Shown here in pieces: positions 18,715 through 27,038 of a DNA stretch of 64,000 nt. The DNA is from an uncultured Tenacibaculum sp. (lineage in GTDB: Bacteria > Bacteroidota > Bacteroidia > Flavobacteriales > Flavobacteriaceae), in contig CANMCD010000005.1 in the NCBI GenBank assembly GCA_947496185.1, positions 186,001 through 250,000 of the forward strand, read 5' to 3'. The notes below the pieces were generated by a model. That model saw only the letters and a program-made list of their open reading frames with translations. It was not told where the DNA came from and searched no databases. Position numbers and translations under genes: made by a program. The first letter of the stretch is position 1. Each line of letters begins with the position of its first letter.

Positions 18715-18874
18715 CGATGACTCCATCATTTCCTGGGTCGATGAGTTGTATCTTATTGTATGTTCGCTTATTTCGCTTTTCATCATTTTTAGTATCTTCT
18801 ACAGAAGAGAATGTATTTTGAGAGAGTAATAGAATACCAAGTGATACATTTAAAAGGGTGCGAAAATCTTTCAT
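18689..18874 (-). CDS. Small exported peptide with acidic C-terminus
   Basis: 61 residues with a clear signal peptide (KDFRTLLNVSLGILLLSQNTFSS) followed by a short hydrophilic mature part ending DPGNDGVIDEEDHRES. The Asp-rich DPGNDGVIDE resembles a single calcium-binding loop. Its 3' end overlaps the start of the membrane-protein gene by 26 bases, so translational coupling is likely. No family recognised. It may be a small secreted partner of the membrane protein. Confidence 0.6.
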   Translation of the reverse strand: MKDFRTLLNVSLGILLLSQNTFSSVEDTKNDEKRNKRTYNKIQLIDPGNDGVIDEEDHRES

Positions 18875-19046
18875 ATTTACTGTAAGTTTTAATTGGTTAA
18901 TTACAGTAAATGTAAAGAATATTTTTGTTTAATGATATTTTTTCGTAATCTATTAATCTGCTGTTGGTCAGCTCTATATGAGTGAAATGGCTTGCCAAAT
19001 TTAAGTGTTTTACTAAAGAAAAACAATACCTAATAACCCTGAAATC

Positions 19047-19070
19047 CAACTAAGGGTTAACCCTTAGTTG
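19047..19070. promoter_or_regulatory. 24-bp perfect palindrome
   Basis: CAACTAAGGGTT followed directly by its exact reverse complement with no spacer. Outer AACCCT (19035-19040) and AGGGTT (19074-19079) add a second inverted pair around it. It lies between the 5' end of the three-gene cassette (start 18874) and the 3' end of the OmpA-family gene, about 170 bases upstream of the cassette, so it could be an operator for a dimeric regulator. Confidence 0.7.
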
Positions 19071-19096
19071 ACTAGGGTTTTTGTGGTGTGTAAAAA

Positions 19097-19131
19097 GAGA
19101 AAAACCGAGCCAAAAGCTCGGTTTCTTTTTT
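19097..19131. terminator. Intrinsic terminator downstream of the OmpA-family gene
   Basis: AAACCGAGC (19102-19110) pairs with GCTCGGTTT (19116-19124) around CAAAA, flanked by A- and T-rich runs, so it works for the minus-strand gene ending at 19171. Confidence 0.9.
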
Positions 19132-19170
19132 GATTACTTTGTTAGAGTATAATAGTGAATTAGTTGCTAT

Positions 19171-20268
19171 TTATTGGTTAATAACTCTAAATGTTGTTCT
19201 ACGATTGGCAGCGTGTTCAAACTCAGTACATGAAACTCCATCCGAACATCTATTGGTTAATTTGCTTTCTCCGAATCCATTAGCGCTTAATTTACTAGGG
19301 TTAATCCCTTTTGCCATTAAATAATTAACTACTGCTTGCGCTCTTTTTTCAGATAAAGACTGGTTTCCTTCTTTAGAACCTCTAGAATCTGTATGTGATT
19401 CTATTGAAACAGCTACCCCTTCTTTAAGGATTGGTAACAACCTTTTGTCAATTATTTTTTTAGCATTGTAGGTTAACGTAGCACTACTAAAATTCCACTT
19501 AATAGGTAACGGTGTGTTGTGTACTAATTTACATTCAACTTCTTTCCATGAGGTAAGTCCTTCTTTTGAAACTAATACTTCTTTTGTTACAGTTTTATAT
19601 TTAGCTGGAACTGTAATTTCTTCTTGCCAAGCATCTTTCTCCACTACTTTTTTGCTTACTTGTTTGTAAACAGCAGGTATTTCTATGGTTTTCACAGTAG
19701 GAGGTGTGGTCATTACCTTTCGGATATACGTTTTTTCGTAGCCCGGAACTGCTACTTTTTCGGTAGAAGCATCTGCTGACAATTTCGATAAAGGAATGTT
19801 TACATATTTGGCAGGTAATTCTTTATAACACCAGTATCTACAGTCGTTTGGATCACTAGATTCACAATCAGGTGCTTTTTCACTCATTTCCCAACGAGCT
19901 GAAGCAGCCTTTGTTTCAATAGTTTCATTTCCTGGACTAAATGTAGCAGGTATTACACGTAACTTGCTAGCATCTGCTTTGGCTGTATAGGTAATAACTT
20001 TATTTTCCCATACAGCAGGAACGATCTCTAAGCGTTTTCCAGCTTCTTTTACAACAACTTTTTCAATTACTGTTTTGTACACTGCTGGATGTGTAATGAT
20101 TTTTTTATAAGCTGGGGCAATTTCTACCTCAACTTGTTCGTTTTTCCATACTTCAGGTGTTTTACACCTTACGTAACATTTTCCTGGCTCTGCATTTGTG
20201 GGAAGGTCTTGTGAAAAAGCGGAGTATCCAAAAGCTAGAATAGCTCCAGATAGTAAAATTTTTTTCAT
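19171..20268 (-). CDS. OmpA-family outer-membrane protein with repeat-rich N-terminus
   Basis: The ATG at 20268 (MKKILLSGAILAFGYSAFSQ) begins a proper signal peptide; the in-frame ATG at 20304 would add 12 residues before it. The mature N-terminus (about 20-255) contains several degenerate copies of a short beta-type repeat with the pattern PAxYKxVxKxV (APAYKKI, HPAVYKTVIEKV, IPAVYKQVSKKV, VPAKYKTVTKEV). Residues about 265-365 form an OmpA C-terminal domain with IESHTDSRGSKEGNQSLSEK, AQAVVNYLMAKGI and the final AANRRTTFRVI. Peptidoglycan-binding envelope protein; related proteins occur widely in flavobacteria. Confidence 0.88.
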   Translation of the reverse strand: MKKILLSGAILAFGYSAFSQDLPTNAEPGKCYVRCKTPEVWKNEQVEVEIAPAYKKIITHPAVYKTVIEKVVVKEAGKRLEIVPAVWENKVITYTAKADASKLRVIPATFSPGNETIETKAASARWEMSEKAPDCESSDPNDCRYWCYKELPAKYVNIPLSKLSADASTEKVAVPGYEKTYIRKVMTTPPTVKTIEIPAVYKQVSKKVVEKDAWQEEITVPAKYKTVTKEVLVSKEGLTSWKEVECKLVHNTPLPIKWNFSSATLTYNAKKIIDKRLLPILKEGVAVSIESHTDSRGSKEGNQSLSEKRAQAVVNYLMAKGINPSKLSANGFGESKLTNRCSDGVSCTEFEHAANRRTTFRVINQ

Positions 20269-20631
20269 GATGATAAAAATTAGTTTTGTGTTTAATTGTT
20301 TCAATACTTAAGACACATCAAGGGGGTATAAGTCACATATAAACAGATAGATAAGTATATGCTTACAGGAAAGAACGCTAATTTAGTGCATTTATTTTTT
20401 TAATTAAGTAACTAAAAATCATTCTTTTGTAACAAATGTATATCTAATTTCGTAAAAAAAAATTAGAAAAAAGCGTAATGGTTTGAAAAATAATTAAAAA
20501 ATATTGGAGTACAGGTGTGTAGTTAGTATATCATAGGTTTTCTATAAGCAATGAACAGCATGTAATACATTATGGAAATACGAGATTACAAGCTTTCAAG
20601 GTTAAAATTCAAAGAGTATTACTAAATAAAT
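20269..20631. other. AT-rich spacer between OmpA-family gene and ppx
   Basis: About 360 bases with no coding frame. It contains the candidate promoter for the OmpA-family gene (20433-20440). The ppx gene ends at its right edge, but no convincing terminator hairpin is visible for it. Confidence 0.5.
20433..20440 (-). promoter_or_regulatory. Candidate -7 box of the OmpA-family gene
   Basis: CAAATGTA on the plus strand reads TACATTTG on the minus strand, an exact TAnnTTTG match, about 165 bases upstream of the ATG at 20268. The region 19 bases further upstream is T-rich on the coding strand but lacks a clear TTG. Confidence 0.4.
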
Positions 20632-21525
20632 TTATAGTTTATTAAAATACAAGCTTTTTATAATTCCGTCAGATAGTCCAATTTTAGGAACAAATATTTT
20701 TCTTGCACCACTCCATTTCATTGCTGATAGGTATATTTTTGTTGCAGGAACAATCACATCTGCTCTGTCAGGGTTGAGACCTAATTCTGACACACGGTCA
20801 CGGTATGACATTTTTTTTAAAAACTGATATTGGACATTAAGATAGATATAAGAAATGGGTTTACCAGCATCTCTACCTGACATTTTAAATAGCTTATTGA
20901 TATTTCCTCCAGAACCTATTAAAGATATTCTTTTATAATCTTTAGTGGTTTCTTCGATCCAGTTTTGAACTTTCTTGAAAAGTACCTTGTTTTCAGCTTT
21001 TTTGTTATTAATAAGTCTAACAGTTCCGATTTTAAAGGATTTTGAATTGATTATTTCTCCTTGAGAAAATAAGGTAAACTCAGTACTTCCTCCTCCAACA
21101 TCAACGTAAAGATAGGTGCTGTCAGATTCTATTAATTGGTTTAAATCAGTAGAGGAAATAATAGCCGCTTCTTTTTTTCCGTCAATGATGTCTATTTCAA
21201 TGTCAGCTTCTTTTAAAACTTTGCTTACAACTTCTTCTCCGTTATCAGCTTCTCTCATAGCAGATGTTGCACAAGCTTTATACCTTTCTACTTCATGTAC
21301 ATTCATAAGGAGTTTAAATGCTTTCATTGCATTCACGATTCGCTCGGTGCTATCGTTTGAAATATTTCCTGAAACAAAGGCATCAGCTCCTAATCGAATA
21401 GGCACTCTTACTAAAGAGGATTTTTTAAACTGAGGACTTTTGTCTTTTTCTTCAATTACATTGGCAATCAGTAGTCTGACTGCGTTTGAACCGATATCAA
21501 TGGCTCCGTATTTCTTTATTTTCAA
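20632..21525 (-). CDS. ppx: Ppx/GppA family phosphatase (exopolyphosphatase-like)
   Basis: Short-form (297 residues) exopolyphosphatase / pppGpp phosphohydrolase of the ASKHA fold. Phosphate-binding loops GAIDIGSNAVRLLIANV at the N-terminus and YVDVGGGSTEFTLF near 137-151 are intact; SLIGSGGNINKLFKM is a third loop. It follows the sixA-like gene by 16 bases in the order pdxH, sixA, ppx. A partner polyphosphate kinase gene is not in the window. Whether it hydrolyses polyphosphate or pppGpp cannot be told. Confidence 0.9.
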   Translation of the reverse strand: MKIKKYGAIDIGSNAVRLLIANVIEEKDKSPQFKKSSLVRVPIRLGADAFVSGNISNDSTERIVNAMKAFKLLMNVHEVERYKACATSAMREADNGEEVVSKVLKEADIEIDIIDGKKEAAIISSTDLNQLIESDSTYLYVDVGGGSTEFTLFSQGEIINSKSFKIGTVRLINNKKAENKVLFKKVQNWIEETTKDYKRISLIGSGGNINKLFKMSGRDAGKPISYIYLNVQYQFLKKMSYRDRVSELGLNPDRADVIVPATKIYLSAMKWSGARKIFVPKIGLSDGIIKSLYFNKL

Positions 21526-21541
21526 AATTAGCTTGTTTTTA

Positions 21542-22030
21542 TTATTTATGATTTTTAGGAAATTCTATGAGTTCGGTGTTCCCTTTTTTGATGTTTTTCC
21601 AGTGTTTTTCGTTAAATGAAATTCCAATAACACCACAAGTAGGGACGTGCGCAATAGGTTTATTACCAAATTTATTGACAAACGTATTGATACCGTGATC
21701 GTGACTAAAGATAATAGCACTACCAAAACTGTCGTCTAAAGCTTTTACAGTCTTCACTAAATACCCATCACTAAAACTATATAACTGACGTTTTATCTGA
21801 AGGTTTGATAGTGGATAGTCAAAGTTTTCACAAAAAATAACAGCTGTGTGTAGTGCTCTATTAGCACTACTAGAAACAAATACATCGGGCCTGTTAATTT
21901 TTTTAGCTAAATAGCTAGATAGTAGGTGTGCATCATTGATCCCTCGTTCTTTTAGGGGCCTGTCTATATCGTTAACGTTGTCGTACTTCCAAGAAGATTT
22001 TGCGTGTCGTACTATATATATTGTTTTCAT
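21542..22030 (-). CDS. sixA: SixA-type histidine phosphatase
   Basis: Histidine phosphatase superfamily protein of 162 residues, the size of SixA, a phosphohistidine phosphatase. The catalytic block is IYIVRHAKSSWKY (RHxK in place of RHG, as in SixA), and the second catalytic histidine lies in IFSHDHGINTFVN. It sits between pdxH and ppx with short gaps, which suggests co-transcription. The substrate is inferred by family only. Confidence 0.85.
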   Translation of the reverse strand: MKTIYIVRHAKSSWKYDNVNDIDRPLKERGINDAHLLSSYLAKKINRPDVFVSSSANRALHTAVIFCENFDYPLSNLQIKRQLYSFSDGYLVKTVKALDDSFGSAIIFSHDHGINTFVNKFGNKPIAHVPTCGVIGISFNEKHWKNIKKGNTELIEFPKNHK

Positions 22031-22059
22031 CTAACTCAAATCTCGGGTTAAATATAAAA

Positions 22060-22707
22060 CTATGGAGCCAAACGTTCAAGCTTCCAAGAATAATCTTTTA
22101 ATTGTATATATCGAATTCTATCGTGCATTCGATTTGGTCTCCCTTGCCAAAACTCGATAGAAAGCGGCTTTACTAAAAAACCACCCCAATGATCTGGACG
22201 AGGAATTTCTTTGTTTTTAAACTTTTCTTCGAGAGTAAGTAGGTTTTTGTCTAGTTCTTCTCTTGAAGTTACCACTTGACTTTGATTAGAAGCCCAAGCG
22301 CCAAGTTTACTACCGTCAGGTCTTGAATCAAAATAGCCATCTGATAAATTTGCAGCTAGCTTTTCAGCTTTTCCTTTAATGATAATCTGACGTTCTAAAG
22401 AAGGCCAAAAAAAAGACAAACAAACATGGTCATTTTCTAAAATTGCTTTTCCTTTTTCGGAATCGTAGTTGGTGTAGAATATAAAACCTTCCCAACTGTA
22501 TTTTTTTAGTAATACAACTCTAGTCTTAGGAAACCCATCTTTGCCAATAGTAGCAATAGACATAGCGTTAGCCTCGTCAATAGTTTCAGTCTCATTCGCT
22601 ATTAAAAACCAATCTCTAAATAATTCTATAGGGTTTTCAGGACAGTTTTCCTCAAGAAGCTCTTGTTTGTTATATGACTTTCTGTGATTGCTTAAATCTT
22701 GTATCAT
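22060..22707 (-). CDS. pdxH: Pyridoxamine 5'-phosphate oxidase
   Basis: FMN enzyme that oxidises pyridoxine or pyridoxamine phosphate to pyridoxal phosphate. At 215 residues it is the standard length. Blocks seen: DEANAMSIATIGKDGFPKTR, KYSWEGFIFYTNYDSEKG (FMN and substrate contacts), SDGYFDSRPDGSKLGAWAS, and the C-terminal SIEFWQGRPNRMHDRIRY with WKLERLAP. First gene of the pdxH-sixA-ppx run. Confidence 0.97.
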   Translation of the reverse strand: MIQDLSNHRKSYNKQELLEENCPENPIELFRDWFLIANETETIDEANAMSIATIGKDGFPKTRVVLLKKYSWEGFIFYTNYDSEKGKAILENDHVCLSFFWPSLERQIIIKGKAEKLAANLSDGYFDSRPDGSKLGAWASNQSQVVTSREELDKNLLTLEEKFKNKEIPRPDHWGGFLVKPLSIEFWQGRPNRMHDRIRYIQLKDYSWKLERLAP

Positions 22708-23223
22708 TTCTGAAAAAAATGTAATAGTTGTGGTAAAGGTACAATTTTTAACAGTACGGGAATTTCAGTATTGAAATTTTAAACTAGATGGATTTATTTT
22801 GTCTATTCTTCTACTTGGTACTACTTATAAATTAATATTTCACACATAAATTCTATGACAACGATTCATCACCAAAAACATACGATTCAGTACTTCTTTT
22901 TGTCAAAACTGAAAAAACTATTGGATTTTTGAGTAAGAGGCATACTGTGGTTAATTGATGTCATAATGATTGATTTAGTTTGTCTATTAGTTTTTTATTA
23001 ATGAACTCATCTTGATTTTTTGTTTTTAACCGAAAATGAGTTAAAATTTGACCAGATGAGGCACTTTTTGAAAGTCATAGCAGCGCTACGAATAAAAAAA
23101 GTAACAAAATATGGGTGAATTTCAGTTATTTTTTAGGGAATAGAAAAAGTCAAGATGAGTTCAATACATGATTAAATTAATTTTAAGACTGTTTTAAAGT
23201 TTGTTTGAATAGAAATTTTTTAG
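22708..23223. other. 516-bp divergent intergenic region with a 162-bp inverted-repeat element
   Basis: Lies between pdxH (minus) and a TonB receptor gene (plus). No coding frame is visible. Its right half is occupied by the 23002-23163 element, whose right-hand end is one of the four copies of the GTCAAGATGAGTTC motif. No clear TAnnTTTG box was found directly before the receptor gene. Confidence 0.5.
23002..23163. repeat. MITE-like 162-bp segment with 20-bp terminal inverted repeats
   Basis: Left end TGAACTCATCTTGATTTTTT (23002-23021) and right end AAAAAGTCAAGATGAGTTCA (23144-23163) are reverse complements at 19 of 20 positions. The interior is about 120 bases, AT-rich and non-coding. No clear target-site duplication flanks it. 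The same end sequence occurs alone at 57262 and 59325, so it could also be a regulatory motif present twice here in opposite orientation. Confidence 0.5.
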
Positions 23224-25374
23224 ATGGAAAAGACATTGCTTATTTTAGTTATATTTTTCAATAACTTTTTAGTTAACGCCCAAACTACCATTTCAGGAAA
23301 GGTTACGGATAGAAAAGGGGTTCCTATTTTAGGGGCTAATATTTTTTTAGAAGGAACCTACGATGGTGCTTCCTCAAATGAGCGTGGTGATTTTAGTTTT
23401 AAAACTTCTGAAACAGGAGAAAAAACATTAACAGTTTCTTTTATATCTTATGAGACCTATTCTAAAACAGCCAATATTTATACATTAAAAAATTTGAAAA
23501 TTAAATTAAAAGAAGATGTGAATACTTTAGATGCAGTAGAGGTAAACGCAGGTATTTTGGCATCTGGAGATAATGCTAAAGTTAGTGTGTTAAAACCACT
23601 TGATGTAGTTACCACTGCAGGAGCGTTGGGTGATTTTGTTGGTGCGCTTCAAACCTTGCCCGGCACTTCCAGTGTAGAGGAAGATGGACGATTGTTTGTT
23701 AGAGGTGGAGAAGCAGAGGAAACACAAATTTTTATAGATGGTATTAGAGTGTTTACGCCTTATACACCTGCAGCTGGAAATATACCAGTACGCGGTAGGT
23801 TTTCTCCTTTTCTATTTAAAGGGTTTGCTTTTTCAACAGGAGGGTATTCAGCGGAGTATGGGCAAGCATTGTCAGGAATTCTTGCGATGAATACGATTGA
23901 TGAACCTGCTCAGGAGAAAACAGATATATCCTTTATGACCGTTGGTTTAGGGGTTGGAAATACTCAGAAATGGGGACGTAATTCATTTAGTATAAATACT
24001 TCTTATATAAATTTAGCACCTTATCAAAAACTTTTTCCAGATAGAAATCAATGGAATAAACCAGTACAATCTATGAGTGGAGAGATGGTTTATCGCTATA
24101 AAACCAAAAGTAGTGGATTGCTGAAACTGTATGGAGCATTTAGTGATACAAAGTTTGATATGGTTCAGGATGATATTAACTATGTTGATGGTTTTCGTTT
24201 GGGAATCGAAAATAGAAACCTCTATTTTAACGGTTCGTATAAAAAACGATTTGACAATAATTTAAAAGTATTGGCCGGTGTGAGTTATACGAATGATTTT
24301 TCTAATATACATATATTAGAGGATAATATTCAAGATACTGAAAACTCCTTTCATGCTAAGGTAAAGCTTCAGAAGAAAGTATCTTCAAGTGTTAGGTTGA
24401 GTTTTGGTACAGAATATTTTCTTACATTGTTTGATGAGAAATTTAATAATAGTGTGTTTAGTTATGATTTTTCGAATGATATTTTTGGTACATTTTTGGA
24501 AACAGATATTTATTTTTCTAAAAAAATAGCATCAAAAGTAGGGGTACGAATTGAAAATTCTGAGATGCTGAATCAGTTTACGATTTCACCTAGGTTTTCA
24601 TTAGCATATAAAGTAGGAGCAAACTCACAATTATCCTTGGCTTATGGTGGGTATTATCAAAATCCCAATAATCAGTATTTGAAATTTTCTCAAATGTTAA
24701 AAGCAGAAGAAGCAACACATATTATTGCTAATTATCAATATGTAAAAGATAAACAGATTTTTAGAGTTGAAGGGTATCACAAAGGCTATGATAATTTAGT
24801 AAAGTATAATACAGCGATTATTTTACCCACCTCCGATTTTACAAATAACGGTTTAGGTTTTGCAAGGGGACTTGATGTTTTTTGGCGGGATGGAAAAAGT
24901 ATTAAAAACACAGAATATTGGTTGTCTTATTCTTATTTGGATACTGAACGAGATTATCGAAATTATCCTCAAAGTGCGACACCGAGTTTTGCTTCTGATC
25001 ATAATTTATCGTTGGTAGTGAAACACTTTGTACAGAAATGGAAAAGTCAACTAGGGATTAGTAATAGTTTTGCTACAGGAAGAACTTACACAAATCCTAA
25101 TAGGGTTGGTTTTTTAAATGAAAAAACATCCAATTATAATTCACTAAGCTTTAATTGGGCCTATTTAATTAGTCAGCAAAAAATATTGTACTTCTCTATT
25201 AACAACCTTCTTGGTACTAGAAATGTGTTTGGTTATAACTATAAAACTACCCCTGATAGTAATGGTATCTTTGATAGGCAGCCAATTATTCCTGCAGTAG
25301 ACAGGTTCTTTTTTGTAGGGTTCTTTTGGACAATTAGTGATAATAAAAAAGAAAATCAACTAGATAATTTATAA
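23224..25374 (+). CDS. TonB-dependent receptor
   Basis: Outer-membrane receptor of 716 residues. Signal peptide to about residue 20 (NFLVNAQ), carboxypeptidase-regulatory-like domain (about 22-100, GKVTDRKGVPILGANIFLEG), plug (about 110-220, with LQTLPGTSSVEEDGRLFV and RGGEAEETQIFIDG), then the barrel. Followed by a DUF2141 gene and a small exported protein gene on the same strand with no SusD, a grouping that suggests a three-part uptake or envelope unit. Start chosen at 23224, since MEKTLLILVIFFNN gives a good signal peptide. The substrate is unknown. Confidence 0.92.
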   Translation: MEKTLLILVIFFNNFLVNAQTTISGKVTDRKGVPILGANIFLEGTYDGASSNERGDFSFKTSETGEKTLTVSFISYETYSKTANIYTLKNLKIKLKEDVNTLDAVEVNAGILASGDNAKVSVLKPLDVVTTAGALGDFVGALQTLPGTSSVEEDGRLFVRGGEAEETQIFIDGIRVFTPYTPAAGNIPVRGRFSPFLFKGFAFSTGGYSAEYGQALSGILAMNTIDEPAQEKTDISFMTVGLGVGNTQKWGRNSFSINTSYINLAPYQKLFPDRNQWNKPVQSMSGEMVYRYKTKSSGLLKLYGAFSDTKFDMVQDDINYVDGFRLGIENRNLYFNGSYKKRFDNNLKVLAGVSYTNDFSNIHILEDNIQDTENSFHAKVKLQKKVSSSVRLSFGTEYFLTLFDEKFNNSVFSYDFSNDIFGTFLETDIYFSKKIASKVGVRIENSEMLNQFTISPRFSLAYKVGANSQLSLAYGGYYQNPNNQYLKFSQMLKAEEATHIIANYQYVKDKQIFRVEGYHKGYDNLVKYNTAIILPTSDFTNNGLGFARGLDVFWRDGKSIKNTEYWLSYSYLDTERDYRNYPQSATPSFASDHNLSLVVKHFVQKWKSQLGISNSFATGRTYTNPNRVGFLNEKTSNYNSLSFNWAYLISQQKILYFSINNLLGTRNVFGYNYKTTPDSNGIFDRQPIIPAVDRFFFVGFFWTISDNKKENQLDNL

Positions 25375-25528
25375 GAAAAACAAAAAAGAAAGGGGTGGTG
25401 ACCTTTAAAAAGAGGTATACATTTGATAAATGACATTTCGTCGTTAAAAAATAACAATTCGGTTAGTAAAAGTTTGTAAAGATCAGAAAAAGGTGGACTT
25501 TTGAATCATAATAAAATTACATTTATAA

Positions 25529-25948
25529 ATGCAAAAGATTATAGTAATAGCTATTGTTTTTTTATTGGGACATATCAATTTTTATGCTCAAGATAAAAAC
25601 ACGTTAATTGTAGAGTTTTCAGGTATGAAATCTGATAAAGGCAAATTATTTGTAGCCTTGTATAATAAAGAATCAGAATTTTTAAAAAAGCCCTTTAAAG
25701 GAGTGGTTATTGAAATCAAAAATAAAAAAGCTAAAGCTATATTTAAAGAAATTCTAGCAGGAGAATATGCAGTATCATCTTTTCACGATGAGAATGATAA
25801 TAAGAAAATGGATACTAATTTTTTGGGTATACCGAAAGAACCTATAGGGGTTTCAAATGATGCCAAAGGGTTTATGGGACCACCTAAGTATAAGGATGCT
25901 AAATTTGAAGTTAAACAAAATGAAGTAATAAAAATACAAGTTAATTAA
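25529..25948 (+). CDS. DUF2141 family secreted protein
   Basis: 139 residues with a signal peptide (IVFLLGHINFYAQ). The mature part matches DUF2141: VEFSGMKSDKGKLFVALYN, then GEYAVSSFHDENDNKKMDTNFLGIPKEPIGVSNDA, where DENDNKKMD is a short Asp-rich loop that could bind metal. Members are found beside TonB receptors in Bacteroidota; their biochemical role is not known. It is 13 bases from the next gene, so co-transcribed. Confidence 0.9.
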   Translation: MQKIIVIAIVFLLGHINFYAQDKNTLIVEFSGMKSDKGKLFVALYNKESEFLKKPFKGVVIEIKNKKAKAIFKEILAGEYAVSSFHDENDNKKMDTNFLGIPKEPIGVSNDAKGFMGPPKYKDAKFEVKQNEVIKIQVN

Positions 25949-25961
25949 TTGATCGATTATT

Positions 25962-26585
25962 ATGAGCAAAATACTATTGTTACTTGTCGCGATGTTCACA
26001 GTATCTGTGGTGGCTCAGGGTAATTACGAAGAAGGAATGAAGAAGGCTTTTGATCTGTGGGAGGCAAAAAAAGTGAATGAAGCAACACAGTTATTTGAGC
26101 GAATATCTAAGGTTGAAAGAGATAACTGGTTGCCTCCCTTTTATGTGGCAACATTGGAAGTATTCGGTAGTTTTGGACTTAAGGATCGGGTGTTATTAGA
26201 AGCAAAACTTAAGAAGGCACAACGCTTTTTAGATGATGCAAAGTCACTTTCGATTGATAACCCAGAGATTCATGTGATACAAGCCCTGTTGAATACTGCT
26301 TATATAGCGTATGATGGTCAGAAATATGGAATGACCTTGTCTATGAAAAATACAGGGTTATATGAAAAAGCAGAAAAGCTAGCGCCCAAAAACCCAAGAG
26401 TTATTTTAGGTAAAGCAGAATGGGAAATGGGAAGTGCTCGGTTTTTTGGAAAGCCAATTCAACCCTATTGTAAAGATGTAGAAAAAGCGCTTGAGCTTTT
26501 TGAAATAGATAAACCAGAAAAGTTTTACCCTAAATGGGGTAAGAAAAGAGCAGAACATGTGTTAAAAAAATGCAAGAAAAGTTAG
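25962..26585 (+). CDS. Exported helical-repeat (TPR-like) protein
   Basis: 207 residues with an N-terminal signal peptide (LLLVAMFTVSVVAQG). The rest is predicted helical with TPR-like pairs (AFDLWEAKKVNEATQLFERI, AKSLSIDNPEIHVIQALLN, AEKLAPKNPRVILGKAEWE). No enzyme motif seen. Forms the last member of the TonB receptor, DUF2141, small protein set; it may be a periplasmic adaptor. Family name not known to me. Confidence 0.75.
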   Translation: MSKILLLLVAMFTVSVVAQGNYEEGMKKAFDLWEAKKVNEATQLFERISKVERDNWLPPFYVATLEVFGSFGLKDRVLLEAKLKKAQRFLDDAKSLSIDNPEIHVIQALLNTAYIAYDGQKYGMTLSMKNTGLYEKAEKLAPKNPRVILGKAEWEMGSARFFGKPIQPYCKDVEKALELFEIDKPEKFYPKWGKKRAEHVLKKCKKS

Positions 26586-26892
26586 AGAAAACAATGTTTT
26601 CTTTGTTTGATACTTTTTAACCCGTATTGTGCATTAGAAAATCTATAACACTATCTAGGAGGTGTTATAAAGAACCAGACATTTTGTTGCACTTTTCAGA
26701 TTTAATTCTTTGTTAATCTGAAATTAAAAATTAAATTCTTGGTTTTGAATAGGTTTTTTTTTGAATTTTATAAATATATAATGCATGGTACGGGTTTGTT
26801 ATTATTTAGCAGAAATGTTTAATAGTTATTAGAATAAACTACGTTAAAATATACATACACGCCATTCCAAAAATTAATGTTGGCATCATTAA

Positions 26893-26930
26893 AAAAACCT
26901 TCTGGAAACTTCCAGAAGGTTTTTATTTTT
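26893..26930. terminator. Strong intrinsic terminator
   Basis: AAAAACCTTCTGGA and TCCAGAAGGTTTTT form a perfect 14-bp stem around AACT, followed by ATTTTT. It lies 308 bases after the small exported protein gene, so it may end a long 3' UTR or a separate small RNA, and it can work in both directions. Confidence 0.9.
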
Positions 26931-26967
26931 CCCCTTAAATCATCCTCTCAATTAATGATGAGTGACT

Positions 26968-27038
26968 CCGCAAAAGTACTTCAGGTAAAGAAAGGAAAAA
27001 AGGGGTTTTCCGCAAAAATAATGCGGTTTTCCGCAAAA
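26968..27038. repeat. Three CCGCAAAA motifs at 42- and 21-bp spacing
   Basis: CCGCAAAA occurs at 26968, 27010 and 27031; the last two are within TTTTCCGCAAAA. Spacings of 42 and 21 bases equal whole helical turns, so all sit on one DNA face. A TGCGG at 27022-27026 can pair either with the CCGCA before it or with the one after it, giving two mutually exclusive hairpins. Confidence 0.6.

Noticed and set aside
18715-18786. Longer start for the four-TM protein
   Set aside because: It would overlap the exported-peptide gene by about 98 bases, whereas the ATG at 18714 has a good ribosome binding site and a short overlap.
26644-26671. Hairpin TATAACAC/GTGTTATA as a terminator
   Set aside because: It has no T run after it and a weak A-T stem, so it is mentioned only as part of the intergenic region.
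26968-27038. CRISPR array
   Set aside because: Repeats are only 8-12 bases, spacings are 42 and 21 bases and no cas genes are present.
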